From: Streptomyces noursei
Lineage (GTDB): Bacteria > Actinomycetota > Actinomycetes > Streptomycetales > Streptomycetaceae
Assembly: GCF_001646665.1 (NCBI RefSeq)
Contig: NZ_LWBU01000191.1
Coordinates: 25,656-72,059 of the forward strand
Direction: 5' to 3'
DNA length: 46,404 bases
Both the position numbers and the translations under genes were made by a program. Positions 7,947 to 15,327 of this stretch are shown here, one piece after another (position 1 is the stretch's first letter; each line of letters opens with the position of its first letter). A model generated the notes under the pieces. It worked only from the letters and a program-made list of their open reading frames with translations. It ran no database searches and was not told the DNA's origin.

Positions 7947-9244
7947 CCGGTCAGGTGGACGCGGTCCCGCGCGTCCGTCCAGCGGAAGAAACCCACCCCG
8001 GCCACCTCCGCCACCGGGAGCCGGACGTTCGGCGGCAGCGCCCCGGGCACCCCGGTCGCCAGGTCCACCGCGACCGGGCTGCCCCCGCCGGCCAGGGCGT
8101 CCGCCGCGCCGCGCGCCCCGCTCGCGCCGTACGCCGTGCCCGTGTCGGTGACGGTGGTGAGCGTGAGCGGCATGGTGCCGTCCGGCTCCTCGAAGCAGCG
8201 GCCGGTCCGGGCGTCCAGGTCGAAGGCGAGGCTCCCGGCGACCAGGTAACGGCCGCCCGGTGACACCACCGCCTGCGGGTGCTCGCCCGGTTCGATCGCC
8301 GGGCGGCGGCACTCCGCCGTCACCAGCGGCCTGCCGGTGCGCGCGTCGTGGACCGCCCAGATGTGGTGCGTCGCCGCCCGCGGGGCGCCCTTCCGCCCCT
8401 GCCACCGGGCGAGGACGTGCCCGGGGGCCAGCGCGGTGGGAACCCCGCTCGCCGGGTCGGCCCCGGCGGGCGCCCGGTCGCGGCCGGCCCACGCCCCGGG
8501 CACCCAGAAGCCCCGCGCGCCACTCACCAGCAGCCCCTCGGGCGTCACCCCGCGCACGGCGGTCAGCCGCCGGCAGTCCGCGCACCCCTTCGGGTGGCCG
8601 AGGCGCTCGGGCGGGACGCTGCTCACCGCGCCGGTGTCCGGGTCGACGACCGCGCTCCTCGCCCGCCCGTCGCTGATCAGCACGCCGGGGCCGGTGCCGG
8701 TCACGTGCGGGACGTCCGCCCAGGGCACCTCCACCCGCCGCCGGGTGCCGGCGGCCGCGTCGTACACGTCGAGGGACACGAAGCTGTCGGTCCTGGTCAG
8801 CGGGTCGTCACCGGTCCGGCCCCAGGACCAGGCGACGAAGTACCGCCGGTCCCCGGCGATCAGGGCGAGCAGCCCGGGCCGGGCCGCCGGGTCGCCGAGC
8901 GGCCGCCAGGCGGGGCCCGCCCAGCCGTGGCGGCCGGTGCGCGGGTCCAGGGTGCGCAGGCGGTGGCGGGTGCCGTCGACGCGCTCCAGGTACGCGATCG
9001 GCCCGGCACCGCCCGCGGTGACGAACTCGGGGGACAGCCCGGTGACCTCCCAGCCGCGCGCGGTGTCGTACGCGTCGGGGACGGTGAGCCGCGTGACGGG
9101 TGCGGCGCTCCCGGCGGTGGACCGGGGGGCGTCCTCCGGCGGCGCCGTACGCCCCCCGCCGGTGCCGCAGCCGGCGAGGAGGACGAGCAGCGCCAGGACG
9201 GTCGCGCCGACGACCGGGGCCGTGCCCGCGAACCTCTGACGCAT
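7928..9244 (-). CDS. Secreted lipoprotein with beta-propeller-like repeats, function unknown
   Basis: A 438-residue protein with a lipoprotein signal: hydrophobic ATVLALLVLLAGC ends at the lipobox L-A-G-C near residue 25, followed by a Gly/Ser/Pro-rich linker. The body carries repeated segments such as RTLDPRTGRHGWAGPAW, VVDPDTGAVSSV and AVHDARTGRPLV, which look like PQQ-type or WD-like propeller blades. I would expect it to be anchored outside the membrane. The ATG at 9244 is the start that gives a clean signal peptide; the frame extends 13 codons further upstream without a better start. No partner is apparent. Confidence 0.75.
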   Translation of the reverse strand: MRQRFAGTAPVVGATVLALLVLLAGCGTGGGRTAPPEDAPRSTAGSAAPVTRLTVPDAYDTARGWEVTGLSPEFVTAGGAGPIAYLERVDGTRHRLRTLDPRTGRHGWAGPAWRPLGDPAARPGLLALIAGDRRYFVAWSWGRTGDDPLTRTDSFVSLDVYDAAAGTRRRVEVPWADVPHVTGTGPGVLISDGRARSAVVDPDTGAVSSVPPERLGHPKGCADCRRLTAVRGVTPEGLLVSGARGFWVPGAWAGRDRAPAGADPASGVPTALAPGHVLARWQGRKGAPRAATHHIWAVHDARTGRPLVTAECRRPAIEPGEHPQAVVSPGGRYLVAGSLAFDLDARTGRCFEEPDGTMPLTLTTVTDTGTAYGASGARGAADALAGGGSPVAVDLATGVPGALPPNVRLPVAEVAGVGFFRWTDARDRVHLTGHPRRG

Positions 9245-9363
9245 GGTGCCCCCCACCCGGCCGACGGGCGGCCAGCGTAGCAACCGGCGTACGCCGCCGG
9301 GCCGTTCGCGCGGGGAACGCCCGGAGCGGGTCCGGCCGTTCGGGAGCGTGCGGCCCGCCCGCC

Positions 9364-9378
9364 TACCATGTATCGGTG
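9364..9378 (+). promoter_or_regulatory. -10 box of a leaderless transcript for the Rsm22-like gene
   Basis: TACCAT at 9364-9369 is followed after six bases by the GTG start at 9376. That spacing puts the transcription start at or next to the first base of the codon, and there is no ribosome binding site, so the mRNA is probably leaderless. Confidence 0.5.
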
Positions 9379-10365
9379 AACGCCTCCCTCCCTACCGCGG
9401 AAGCCCTGCGCGGCGCCCTCGCCGGGCTGCTCGACGGGCTCCCGCCGACCCAGGCGGCGCAGGCCGTCGACCGGCTCATCTCCCACTACCGCGGGACGGT
9501 GCCCACCGGCGTGCCCGTGCTGCGGGACCGGTCGGACGTCGCCGCCTACGCCGCGTACCGGATGCCCGCGACGTTCGAGGCGGTCCGGGCGGCGCTGGAC
9601 GCGCTGCGGGACGCCGCCCCCGACTGGGCCCCGGCGACCCACACCGACCTCGGGGGCGGCACCGGCGCGGCGAGCTGGGCGGTCGCCGAGGCGTGGGACT
9701 CCGCGGCACGCACCACGGTGCTGGACTGGGCCGAGCCGGCGCTGGCGCTCGGGCGTGAGCTGGCGGCGGCGTCCGGGATCGCGGCACTGAAGGGTGCGAC
9801 ATGGCAGCGCTCCCGCATCAGTGCGGCGCTCCGCATCGAGAGCACCGATCTCGTCACCGTGTCGTACGTCCTCAACGAGCTCACCGAGCAGGACCGCACC
9901 GCCGTCGTCACGGAAGCCGCCCGCGCCGCGCGGGCCGTCGTGATCGTCGAGCCCGGCACCCCCGGCGGCTACGCCCGCGTCATCGCCGCCCGCGACCTGC
10001 TGATCGCGGCCGGGATGACGGTCGCCGCGCCGTGCCCGCACAGCGGCACCTGCCCCATGGAGCCGGGTACCGACTGGTGCCACTTCGCCGCCCGGGTCAG
10101 CCGCTCCTCGCTCCACCGCCAGGTCAAGGGCGGCTCACTCGCGTACGAGGACGAGAAGTTCGCCTACGTCGCGGCGACCCGCTTCCCCGTGACGCCCGCC
10201 CCCGCCCGGGTCGTCCGCAGGCCCCAGATCCGCAAGGGCCAGGTCCTGCTGGAGCTGTGCACCGAGGGCGACGGGCTGCGCCGGGACACGGTCACCAAGC
10301 GGCACGGCACCCTCTACAAGGCCGCCCGTGACGTCGCCTGGGGGGACGAGTGGCCGCCCCGCTGA
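9376..10365 (+). CDS. Rsm22-like small ribosomal subunit methyltransferase family protein
   Basis: A 329-residue protein of the Rsm22/METTL17-like family, thought to act on or help assemble the small ribosomal subunit. The SAM-binding loop is DLGGGTGA at residues 91-98. SYVLNELTEQDR and VIVEPGTPGGYARVIAARDLL are typical family segments. Cysteines in APCPHSGTCP and DWCHF (about residues 220-236) match the cluster that binds iron-sulfur in characterized relatives, which is known of the family and not shown here. Length is normal. GTG at 9376 is chosen because a -10 box lies six bases upstream and no earlier start fits. Confidence 0.85.
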   Translation: MNASLPTAEALRGALAGLLDGLPPTQAAQAVDRLISHYRGTVPTGVPVLRDRSDVAAYAAYRMPATFEAVRAALDALRDAAPDWAPATHTDLGGGTGAASWAVAEAWDSAARTTVLDWAEPALALGRELAAASGIAALKGATWQRSRISAALRIESTDLVTVSYVLNELTEQDRTAVVTEAARAARAVVIVEPGTPGGYARVIAARDLLIAAGMTVAAPCPHSGTCPMEPGTDWCHFAARVSRSSLHRQVKGGSLAYEDEKFAYVAATRFPVTPAPARVVRRPQIRKGQVLLELCTEGDGLRRDTVTKRHGTLYKAARDVAWGDEWPPR

Positions 10366-10478
10366 CGGGGTGACGGTGCGCGACCACGCGGGTGATCCCG
10401 TGCCGCTGGCAATTGCCCGGAACGCTCCGGCGGAGTTGGAGTGGGCTCGTCCGCGCTCCCTCACCCCCAGGAGGCTCC

Positions 10479-10988
10479 ATGTCGCGCACCCGGCTCCTCA
10501 CCGGCGGCGTCCTGGCCGCCACCACCGCGATGCTCGCCACCACCGCCCTCACCTCCACCGCCGGGGCCGCGCCCGGGCCCACGCCCAAGGACACACCGAA
10601 GGACACGGTGAAGGTGCTCGACTGGCTCGCGGACAAGCGGACCGACAACAAGCCGGAGCGCCTGCGCGTCGGCAGCGACTGGACCACCCACGCCCATCTG
10701 TACACGAACAAGAAGGGCAGGTTCGGCAAGAAGATCGGTGACGTCTCGTCGCACTGCACCGTCGCCGAACTGAACCGCCACGGGTACGTCGCCCTCTGCC
10801 ACCGCGTGCTGCGCACCGACGGCGGCAGCATCAGCCTGAGCGACAGCCTCGACCGCCACGGCCCGCTGCCGCACGGCGGCCGCTCGGCGGTCACCGGCGG
10901 CACGGGCAGTTACGCGGACGCCGAGGGCGAGGCCGAGATCACCCTCTACGGCCCGGTCGCCCGGTTCCGCATCCTGCTCGACGACTGA
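10479..10988 (+). CDS. Secreted allene-oxide-cyclase-barrel-like protein
   Basis: A 169-residue exported protein. Residues 1-30 are a Sec signal peptide ending near AGA. The mature part has the pattern of the AOC/dirigent barrel: KIGDVSSHCTVAELN, GYVALCHRVLRTDGGSISLSD, then AVTGGTGSYADAEGEAEI, where the last segment is the diagnostic G-G-T-G-x-Y/F repeat of that fold. Two cysteines (in SSHC and ALCH) could form a disulfide. Actinomycete members have no established activity. AGGAGG at 10469-10474 fixes the ATG start. A strong hairpin follows the gene. Confidence 0.7.
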   Translation: MSRTRLLTGGVLAATTAMLATTALTSTAGAAPGPTPKDTPKDTVKVLDWLADKRTDNKPERLRVGSDWTTHAHLYTNKKGRFGKKIGDVSSHCTVAELNRHGYVALCHRVLRTDGGSISLSDSLDRHGPLPHGGRSAVTGGTGSYADAEGEAEITLYGPVARFRILLDD

Positions 10989-11009
10989 CCGCGCGGCACC
11001 CCGCGCACC

Positions 11010-11035
11010 GGGGCCGGCCCGCACGGGCCGGCCCC
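11010..11035. terminator. Bidirectional terminator hairpin
   Basis: GGGGCCGGCCC at 11010-11020 pairs perfectly with GGGCCGGCCCC at 11025-11035 across a 4-base loop. It lies in the 54-base gap between the convergent AOC-like and DDAH-like genes and can serve both. There is no U tract, as is common in Streptomyces. Confidence 0.75.
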
Positions 11036-11042
11036 GCCGCCG

Positions 11043-11858
11043 TCAGGCGCGCAGCTCCTGCGTACAGCACTTCACGCTGCCGCCGCCCTTGAGCAGCTCG
11101 CCCAGGTCCATGCCGATCGGCTCGAACCCGCGCTCGCGCAGCGGCCCGAACAGCCCCACCGCGGCCTGCGGCAGCAGCACGTGCCTGCCGTCGCTCACCG
11201 CGTTCAGCCCGAGCGCCGCGGCGTCCTCCTCCTCGGCGATCAGCGCGTCGGGGAAGAGCCGGCGCAGCACCGAGCGGCTGCCGGGGGAGAACGCGCCGGG
11301 GTAGTACATGATCTCGTCGGCCGCGTCGTCCAGGACGCACAGGGCCGTGTCCAGGTGGTAGTAGCGGGGATCCACCAGGTCCAGGCCGATCACCGGCCGG
11401 CCGAAGAACTCCTGCGCCTCGTCGTGCGACAGCGGGCTGGAGCGGAAGCCGCGCCCCGCCAGGACGTACGTCGAGGTGACCGCGAAGTCGCCCTCGCCCT
11501 CGTTGACGTGGTCGGGCTCGCGCACGTCGGTGAACCCGTTCGCGCGGAACCACCGGCGGTGCACCGCGGCCTCGGCCGCGCGCTCGGCGAAGGCGAACCG
11601 GGCCCCGAGCACCCGGCCCTCGATGACGGTGGCGCCGTTGGCGGCGAACACCATGTCGGGCAGGTCGGCGTGCGGCTCCAGCAGCTCGACGGTGTGGCCG
11701 AGCGACACGTACCGGTCGCGCAGGTCCTCCCACTGCGTCAGGGCGAGCGGCAGGTCCACCGGCTTCGCGGGGTCCATCCACGGGTTGATGGAGTACGTCA
11801 CCCTGAAGTGCGCGGGTGGGCACATCAGGTAGCGGCGGGGTGATGCGTCACGAGGCAA
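11043..11858 (-). CDS. ddaH: Dimethylarginine dimethylaminohydrolase / amidinotransferase-fold hydrolase
   Basis: A 271-residue member of the guanidine-modifying enzyme superfamily, closest in layout to dimethylargininase, which hydrolyses methylated arginine to citrulline and methylamine. Landmarks are RYLMCPP, SINPWMDP, MVFAANGA, NEGEGDF (acid residue), YYHLDTAL with the catalytic His near 167, and GGSVKCCTQEL with the catalytic Cys at 264 or 265. The start is a TTG at 11858: GAGGAG lies six bases upstream and the N-terminus fits the family. That ribosome binding site is locked in a perfect 15-bp stem enclosing a short leader ORF, described separately. Ornithine cyclodeaminase or arginine hydrolysis are possible alternative roles. 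Confidence 0.85.
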   Translation of the reverse strand: MPRDASPRRYLMCPPAHFRVTYSINPWMDPAKPVDLPLALTQWEDLRDRYVSLGHTVELLEPHADLPDMVFAANGATVIEGRVLGARFAFAERAAEAAVHRRWFRANGFTDVREPDHVNEGEGDFAVTSTYVLAGRGFRSSPLSHDEAQEFFGRPVIGLDLVDPRYYHLDTALCVLDDAADEIMYYPGAFSPGSRSVLRRLFPDALIAEEEDAAALGLNAVSDGRHVLLPQAAVGLFGPLRERGFEPIGMDLGELLKGGGSVKCCTQELRA

Positions 11859-11859
11859 G

Positions 11860-11928
11860 GAAGGCTCCTCACGGACGGCAGGCGCACGATCTGTGCGTGG
11901 ATGCCATGGTGCGCCGTGAGGAGCCTTC
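11860..11928 (-). promoter_or_regulatory. 5' leader hairpin that sequesters the ddaH-like ribosome binding site
   Basis: On the transcribed strand GAAGGCTCCTCACGG (11928-11914) pairs perfectly with CCGTGAGGAGCCTTC (11874-11860). The second arm contains GAGGAG, the ribosome binding site for the TTG at 11858, and the first arm contains CTCCTC, its complement. A smaller hairpin (CGCAC with GTGCG at 11883-11897) sits in the loop. The predicted promoter places the transcription start about three bases before the first arm. This has the form of a translational switch. A role as terminator for the upstream DUF6243 gene cannot be excluded. Confidence 0.65.
11869..11907 (-). CDS. Putative 12-residue leader peptide
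   Basis: An ATG at 11907 opens a 12-codon frame, MASTHRSCACRP, ending in TGA at 11869-11871. The frame fills the loop of the leader hairpin and its stop codon overlaps the GAGGAG box of the downstream TTG start by two bases. A ribosome translating it would open the stem and stop 10 bases from the next start, as in coupled or attenuated genes. There is no purine-rich site in front of its ATG, which weakens the call. Whether it is translated is unknown. Confidence 0.45.
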   Translation of the reverse strand: MASTHRSCACRP

Positions 11929-11937
11929 GCGCAGTGG

Positions 11938-11968
11938 ACCGTACGGGTGAGTTCACGCCGGCGCTCAA
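11938..11968 (-). promoter_or_regulatory. Predicted promoter of the ddaH-like gene
   Basis: On the minus strand TTGAGC (11968-11963) and TACGGT (11943-11938) are separated by 19 bases, slightly longer than the ideal 17-18. Transcription would start near 11931, three bases before the leader hairpin. The -35 box overlaps the stop codon of the DUF6243 gene. Confidence 0.45.
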
Positions 11969-12144
11969 CGGCCGCCGTGCGCCGTACGTCCCTCCTTCAG
12001 CTTCCGCAGCAACTCCCGCTTCTGGGCCGCCGGGTCGATACCCCGGCCGGCCCCTCCGCCGCCGCTGCCGCGCAGGGCCTTCCGGGAGAGGTTCCGGCGG
12101 GTGCCGCCGACGCCCAGCATGTTCCCTGCTCCACCACGGGTCAT
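11965..12144 (-). CDS. DUF6243-like basic microprotein
   Basis: A 59-residue very basic protein: MTRGGAGNMLGVGGTRRNLS, a Gly-rich middle and DPAAQKRELLRKLKE near the C-terminus. I recognise this pattern, especially NMLGVGGTR-NLSR-ALRG and DPAAQKRELL, as a small family widespread in Streptomyces that I believe is called DUF6243; its function is unknown. A helix with alternating Lys/Arg and Leu suggests nucleic acid or ribosome contact, but this is only inference. It is divergent from the TetR gene; the double TetR operator lies across its promoter, so it is a likely target of that regulator. Confidence 0.7.
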   Translation of the reverse strand: MTRGGAGNMLGVGGTRRNLSRKALRGSGGGGAGRGIDPAAQKRELLRKLKEGRTAHGGR

Positions 12145-12193
12145 GGGTGGGCTCCCTTCGGTTCGGGTCGCGTCCGTCCCTCGGACGCGTTCC

Positions 12194-12222
12194 AGAGTGG
12201 ACGAGACGTATCGTCTTGTCAA
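12194..12222 (-). promoter_or_regulatory. Predicted promoter of the DUF6243-like gene
   Basis: A perfect TTGACA (minus strand, 12222-12217) is followed after 17 bases by CACTCT (12199-12194), a weak -10. The first TetR-type palindrome, 12204-12216, lies wholly within the spacer. Confidence 0.45.
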
Positions 12223-12237
12223 GAGACGAAACGTCTC
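12204..12237. promoter_or_regulatory. Double TetR-type operator
   Basis: Two perfect dyads of the same pattern: AGACG-TAT-CGTCT at 12204-12216 and GAGACG-AAA-CGTCTC at 12223-12237. Their centres are 20 bases apart, close to two helical turns, which would place two dimers on one face of the DNA. The site sits between the DUF6243-like gene and the TetR gene, so autoregulation and control of the microprotein gene are the simplest reading. Confidence 0.75.
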
Positions 12238-12252
12238 GCCTCGCACCGCTGC

Positions 12253-12268
12253 TAGATTGGACACCATG
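12253..12268 (+). promoter_or_regulatory. -10 box of leaderless tetR transcript
   Basis: TAGATT at 12253-12258 is followed after seven bases by the ATG at 12266. No ribosome binding site is visible, so the transcript probably begins at the start codon. Confidence 0.5.
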
Positions 12269-12883
12269 GCTGAGACCAAGGCACCCGACTCCACGCGCCG
12301 CAGCGAACGCTCCCGCCGTGCCATCTACGACGCCGCCCTCGCCCTCGTCGGCGAGATCGGCTACGCGAAGACCACCATCGAGGGCATCGCCGCCCGCGCC
12401 GGCGTCGGCAAGCAGACCATCTACCGCTGGTGGCCCTCCAAGGCGGCCGTCCTCCTGGAAGCGTTCGTCGACCTCGGCGTCCAGGCCAACGAGGCGCTCG
12501 GCGGCGACGCGGAGAGCGAGATCCCCGACACCGGCGACATCGAGGCCGACCTCAAGCTCGTACTGCGCGCCACGGTCGACGAGATGAACGACCCCAGGTA
12601 CGACGCCCCCTCCAGGGCCCTCGCCGCCGAGGGCGTGGTCAACCCCGAGCTGGGCGCCCGGTTCGTCGAGCAGCTGCTGGAGCCGCAGCTCCAGCTGTAC
12701 GTCAAGCGGCTCTCCGCCGCCCGGGAGGCCGGCCAGGTCCGCCCGGAGATCGACCCGCGCATCGCCCTGGAGCTGTTCGTCGGCCCCCTCACGCACCGGT
12801 GGCTGCTGCGCACCGCGCCGCTGACGCACGCCTACGCGGACAGCCTCGTCGAGTACGCCCTGCACGGCCTCGCCCCCCGCTAG
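12266..12883 (+). CDS. TetR/AcrR family transcriptional regulator
   Basis: A 205-residue repressor. The N-terminal DNA-binding domain covers about residues 12-60, with TTIEGIAARAGVGKQTIYRW as the helix-turn-helix. The C-terminal domain (about 75-200), with SRALAAEGVVNPELGARF and RIALELFVGPLTHRWLL, matches the TetR_C subgroup with this tail pattern and should bind an unknown ligand and form the dimer. It faces the DUF6243-like gene across two palindromes, which it probably binds. The ATG at 12266 follows a -10 box by seven bases. Confidence 0.9.
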   Translation: MAETKAPDSTRRSERSRRAIYDAALALVGEIGYAKTTIEGIAARAGVGKQTIYRWWPSKAAVLLEAFVDLGVQANEALGGDAESEIPDTGDIEADLKLVLRATVDEMNDPRYDAPSRALAAEGVVNPELGARFVEQLLEPQLQLYVKRLSAAREAGQVRPEIDPRIALELFVGPLTHRWLLRTAPLTHAYADSLVEYALHGLAPR

Positions 12884-13157
12884 GCCCTGTCCGGCTCGCG
12901 GCACCCCGCCGCCCCGCCGCCCCGCCGCCCCGCCGCACGGCGGACCCGCCGGGCCTGCCCCCCCGCCGCGTGGAGCTCCTCACGCCCCACCGCCTCCCGC
13001 GGGGGGCGAATGGCCATATAGGGCCGCAATCCGCCCCGCCCGTCGGTGGCGGGACGCCGCTCGCCCCGGTCGATTTGGAGACTTGCGGTCACCGAAGGCG
13101 CAGGATGGTGGGACGATGGCAGGGACCGCAGGGCTTGGCAGAGGTGTGAGGGGATAG
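12884..13157. other. Intergenic region with CCCCGCCG tandem repeat
   Basis: About four copies of an 8-base unit, CCCCGCCG, lie at roughly 12904-12938, followed by more GC-rich low-complexity sequence. Towards 13060-13157 the sequence is less monotonous and must hold the promoter and GAGGGGATAG ribosome binding site of the next gene. No other gene is supported. Confidence 0.5.
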
Positions 13158-13895
13158 ATGGGCGACGGGATCGGCCGCTACCGCGGCACGGAGAACAAAC
13201 TCGCGCAGTGGCTGCGCCGGCGCCCGAAGAAAGCCGCCGTCGAGGCCCCGGGCCGCGAGGATCTGCTCCGGGCCGTGGCCGCCGCGGGCCTGCCCCTCGC
13301 CCCCGCCGCCCACCCCGTCGGCTACCGATGTTCCTGCGAGCGCATCGGCTGCCCCACTCCGGCCCGCCATCCCCTCTCCTTCGCCTGGCAGACCCAGTCC
13401 ACCACCGACCGCGCGCAGATCGAGCGGTGGGCCGAGGGCCAGCCGCAGGCCAACTTCATCACCGCGACCGGCATGGTCCACGACGTCCTCGACGTTCCGC
13501 TGGAGGCCGGTCGCGCCGCGTTGGAGCGGCTGCTCGGCGAGGGCGTCGACGTCGGCCCGGTCGCCGAGTCGGGCGACGGCCGCATGCTGTTCTTCACCGC
13601 CACCCGCGGCACCCCCGAGGACGAGGACGAGTGGTGGCCGTGCGAGCTGGACTGCCACCCCGAGACCATGGACGAACACCCCGGACTGCGCTGGCACTGC
13701 CGCGGCTCCTACGTGCTCGTACCGCCGGCCCGCCTCCCCGGTGAGCTGGGCGTGGACTGGGTCCGCGGCCCGGAGCACCCGCTGCCCGACCCGCTGACCC
13801 TGCTGGAGGCGCTCACCGACGCGTGCGCCCGCCACGCGGACCGGTACGACGAGCACGACGACCACCACTCGGTGGCCTGGCCGCTCAGCCGCTGA
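13158..13895 (+). CDS. Bifunctional DNA primase/polymerase N-terminal domain protein
   Basis: A 245-residue protein of the actinobacterial family built on the primase-polymerase (PrimPol) N-terminal fold. ATGMVHDVLDVPLEAGRAAL (about residues 102-121) corresponds to the strand that in active PrimPol carries the D-x-D metal ligands. YRCSCERIGCPTPARHPL (about 56-73) is a Cys-containing segment typical of the family, and RCSY-like RGSYVLVPPA follows later. The helicase/primase C-terminal part of phage-type enzymes is absent, so this is a stand-alone chromosomal form; polymerase activity is not assured. GAGGGGATAG precedes the ATG. Confidence 0.75.
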   Translation: MGDGIGRYRGTENKLAQWLRRRPKKAAVEAPGREDLLRAVAAAGLPLAPAAHPVGYRCSCERIGCPTPARHPLSFAWQTQSTTDRAQIERWAEGQPQANFITATGMVHDVLDVPLEAGRAALERLLGEGVDVGPVAESGDGRMLFFTATRGTPEDEDEWWPCELDCHPETMDEHPGLRWHCRGSYVLVPPARLPGELGVDWVRGPEHPLPDPLTLLEALTDACARHADRYDEHDDHHSVAWPLSR

Positions 13896-13941
13896 CCGGC
13901 GTCACGGCCCGGTCGCCCGCGTCAGCGGCCGGCCGCGGGCC

Positions 13942-15036
13942 TCACGAACCCGTCGCCGACGTCACGCCCTGGAGCCGGCCCACCACCGTGACCTGGCCCG
14001 ACTGCGTACCGGCCGGCTTCACCAGCGCCGCCTGGCTGGACACCCACTCCTTGGTGAGGGTGCTGCGGACCTCGCCCGTCATCAGGGCCCGCACCTCCGG
14101 GCCGACCTTCGGCCGGTAGCCCTTGGCCGCCACCTGCCGGTCGTAGAAGCGCGTGCTGAAGAACACCAGGGCGCCGCCGTCCCGCGTCATCAGACCCAGC
14201 GGCGCGTAGTCCCCGGTGTCCAGCGGCTGGTCGACGTACTGCGTGGCGAGCCCCGGCCGCTTGGCGACCTGCGCCCGCTCCTGGCGCCACACAGTGGTGT
14301 GCGGCCCGGCCGCGAAGTGGTCCGGCCGGCCGGTCTGGAGGTACGAGGTGTACTCCTCGCTCAGGTTCTTCGGCGCCACCGCCAGCGCGGCGGAATCCGG
14401 CTCCACCGGCTCCGCCCAGCCGTCCGCGTCCGTCTTGAACACCGGTACGCCGCCCGCGGACAGGATCTGGAGGTAGGCGACCTCCCACAGCTGCTCGGGC
14501 CCGTTGCGCACGAAGACCAGCACCCAGCGGTCGTCGTCCGTGCCCCGGTCGGTGTCGCGGTTGGAGTCCGTGTCCGCGACGAACCAGCGGGGCCAGCCCG
14601 CCTTCTTGGGTATGACGTACCGCGCGTCGGTGAGCTGCAGCGGCCGGTGCGCGGGGTTGCCGCCCGGGGTGGTGATGCTGCGGGACTTCAGCCCCGCCTG
14701 GTTGATCGCCCCCAGCGCGCCGGTGACCCGCCCCGCGTCGAGAGCCGGGTCGAAGGCCTTGTCTGCCTTGTTGTAGGCGTCGGTGAACGCCGCGAGGGCC
14801 TCCGCGGCCTCGGCCTTCGTCGCCGTCGGGACGACCTCCAGCTCGCCGTGGACCGTCACGCACCCGCTCGCCGTCAGCGCCAGCGCGGTGGCCGCCGTCA
14901 CGGCCGCGAGGCCCCGCGCCCGGCTCCCGCCGCGGGCCCGGCCGGTGGCTCCCGCCCGGCCGGTGCGCACCGGCCCGCGCTCACCCCGAGGGGGCGTCCC
15001 GGGGGGCGGCGTCGCCGGCCGGCACGGCTCCGCCAC
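13942..15036 (-). CDS. Conserved actinobacterial lipoprotein, function unknown
   Basis: A 364-residue protein with a lipoprotein signal, AVTAATALALTASGC, whose lipobox Cys falls near residue 59 in this reading. The mature part has no family I can name; VTVHGELEVVPT and the segments around YVIPKKAGWPRWFVAD and GGALVFFSTRFYDRQ look like a conserved actinobacterial surface protein. GTG at 15036 is chosen because GGGGGAGGA lies about six bases upstream. A GTG at 14970 would give a more normal signal length but has poorer ribosome binding sequence. It is divergent from the PhzF-like gene and convergent with the primase-domain gene. Confidence 0.65.
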   Translation of the reverse strand: MAEPCRPATPPPGTPPRGERGPVRTGRAGATGRARGGSRARGLAAVTAATALALTASGCVTVHGELEVVPTATKAEAAEALAAFTDAYNKADKAFDPALDAGRVTGALGAINQAGLKSRSITTPGGNPAHRPLQLTDARYVIPKKAGWPRWFVADTDSNRDTDRGTDDDRWVLVFVRNGPEQLWEVAYLQILSAGGVPVFKTDADGWAEPVEPDSAALAVAPKNLSEEYTSYLQTGRPDHFAAGPHTTVWRQERAQVAKRPGLATQYVDQPLDTGDYAPLGLMTRDGGALVFFSTRFYDRQVAAKGYRPKVGPEVRALMTGEVRSTLTKEWVSSQAALVKPAGTQSGQVTVVGRLQGVTSATGS

Positions 15037-15327
15037 GACTTCCTCCCCCGCCTCGCAGCTGCACGCCCCGGACCGCGCTCGCTGATCCGGCCTGATCCAC
15101 AAGGTGGGCCCCAGCCTTCTCATCGCTTGCCTTCTGCTCCTCGACCCCCACTGACCGTCCGAACCCTACCGGGGCCGCGAACGGCGCGGGCGCCGGGACC
15201 GGATACCGCGCCCGCGCGGGCCCGGCGACACGGTCACGCGCCGGGCGGGCGCGGCCCTTTGCGGGGCTTCGCACCCCTTCGCCCGGACGCCGGAGCCCCG
15301 CTGCCGTGCGCGTGCTTCAATGCCCGG

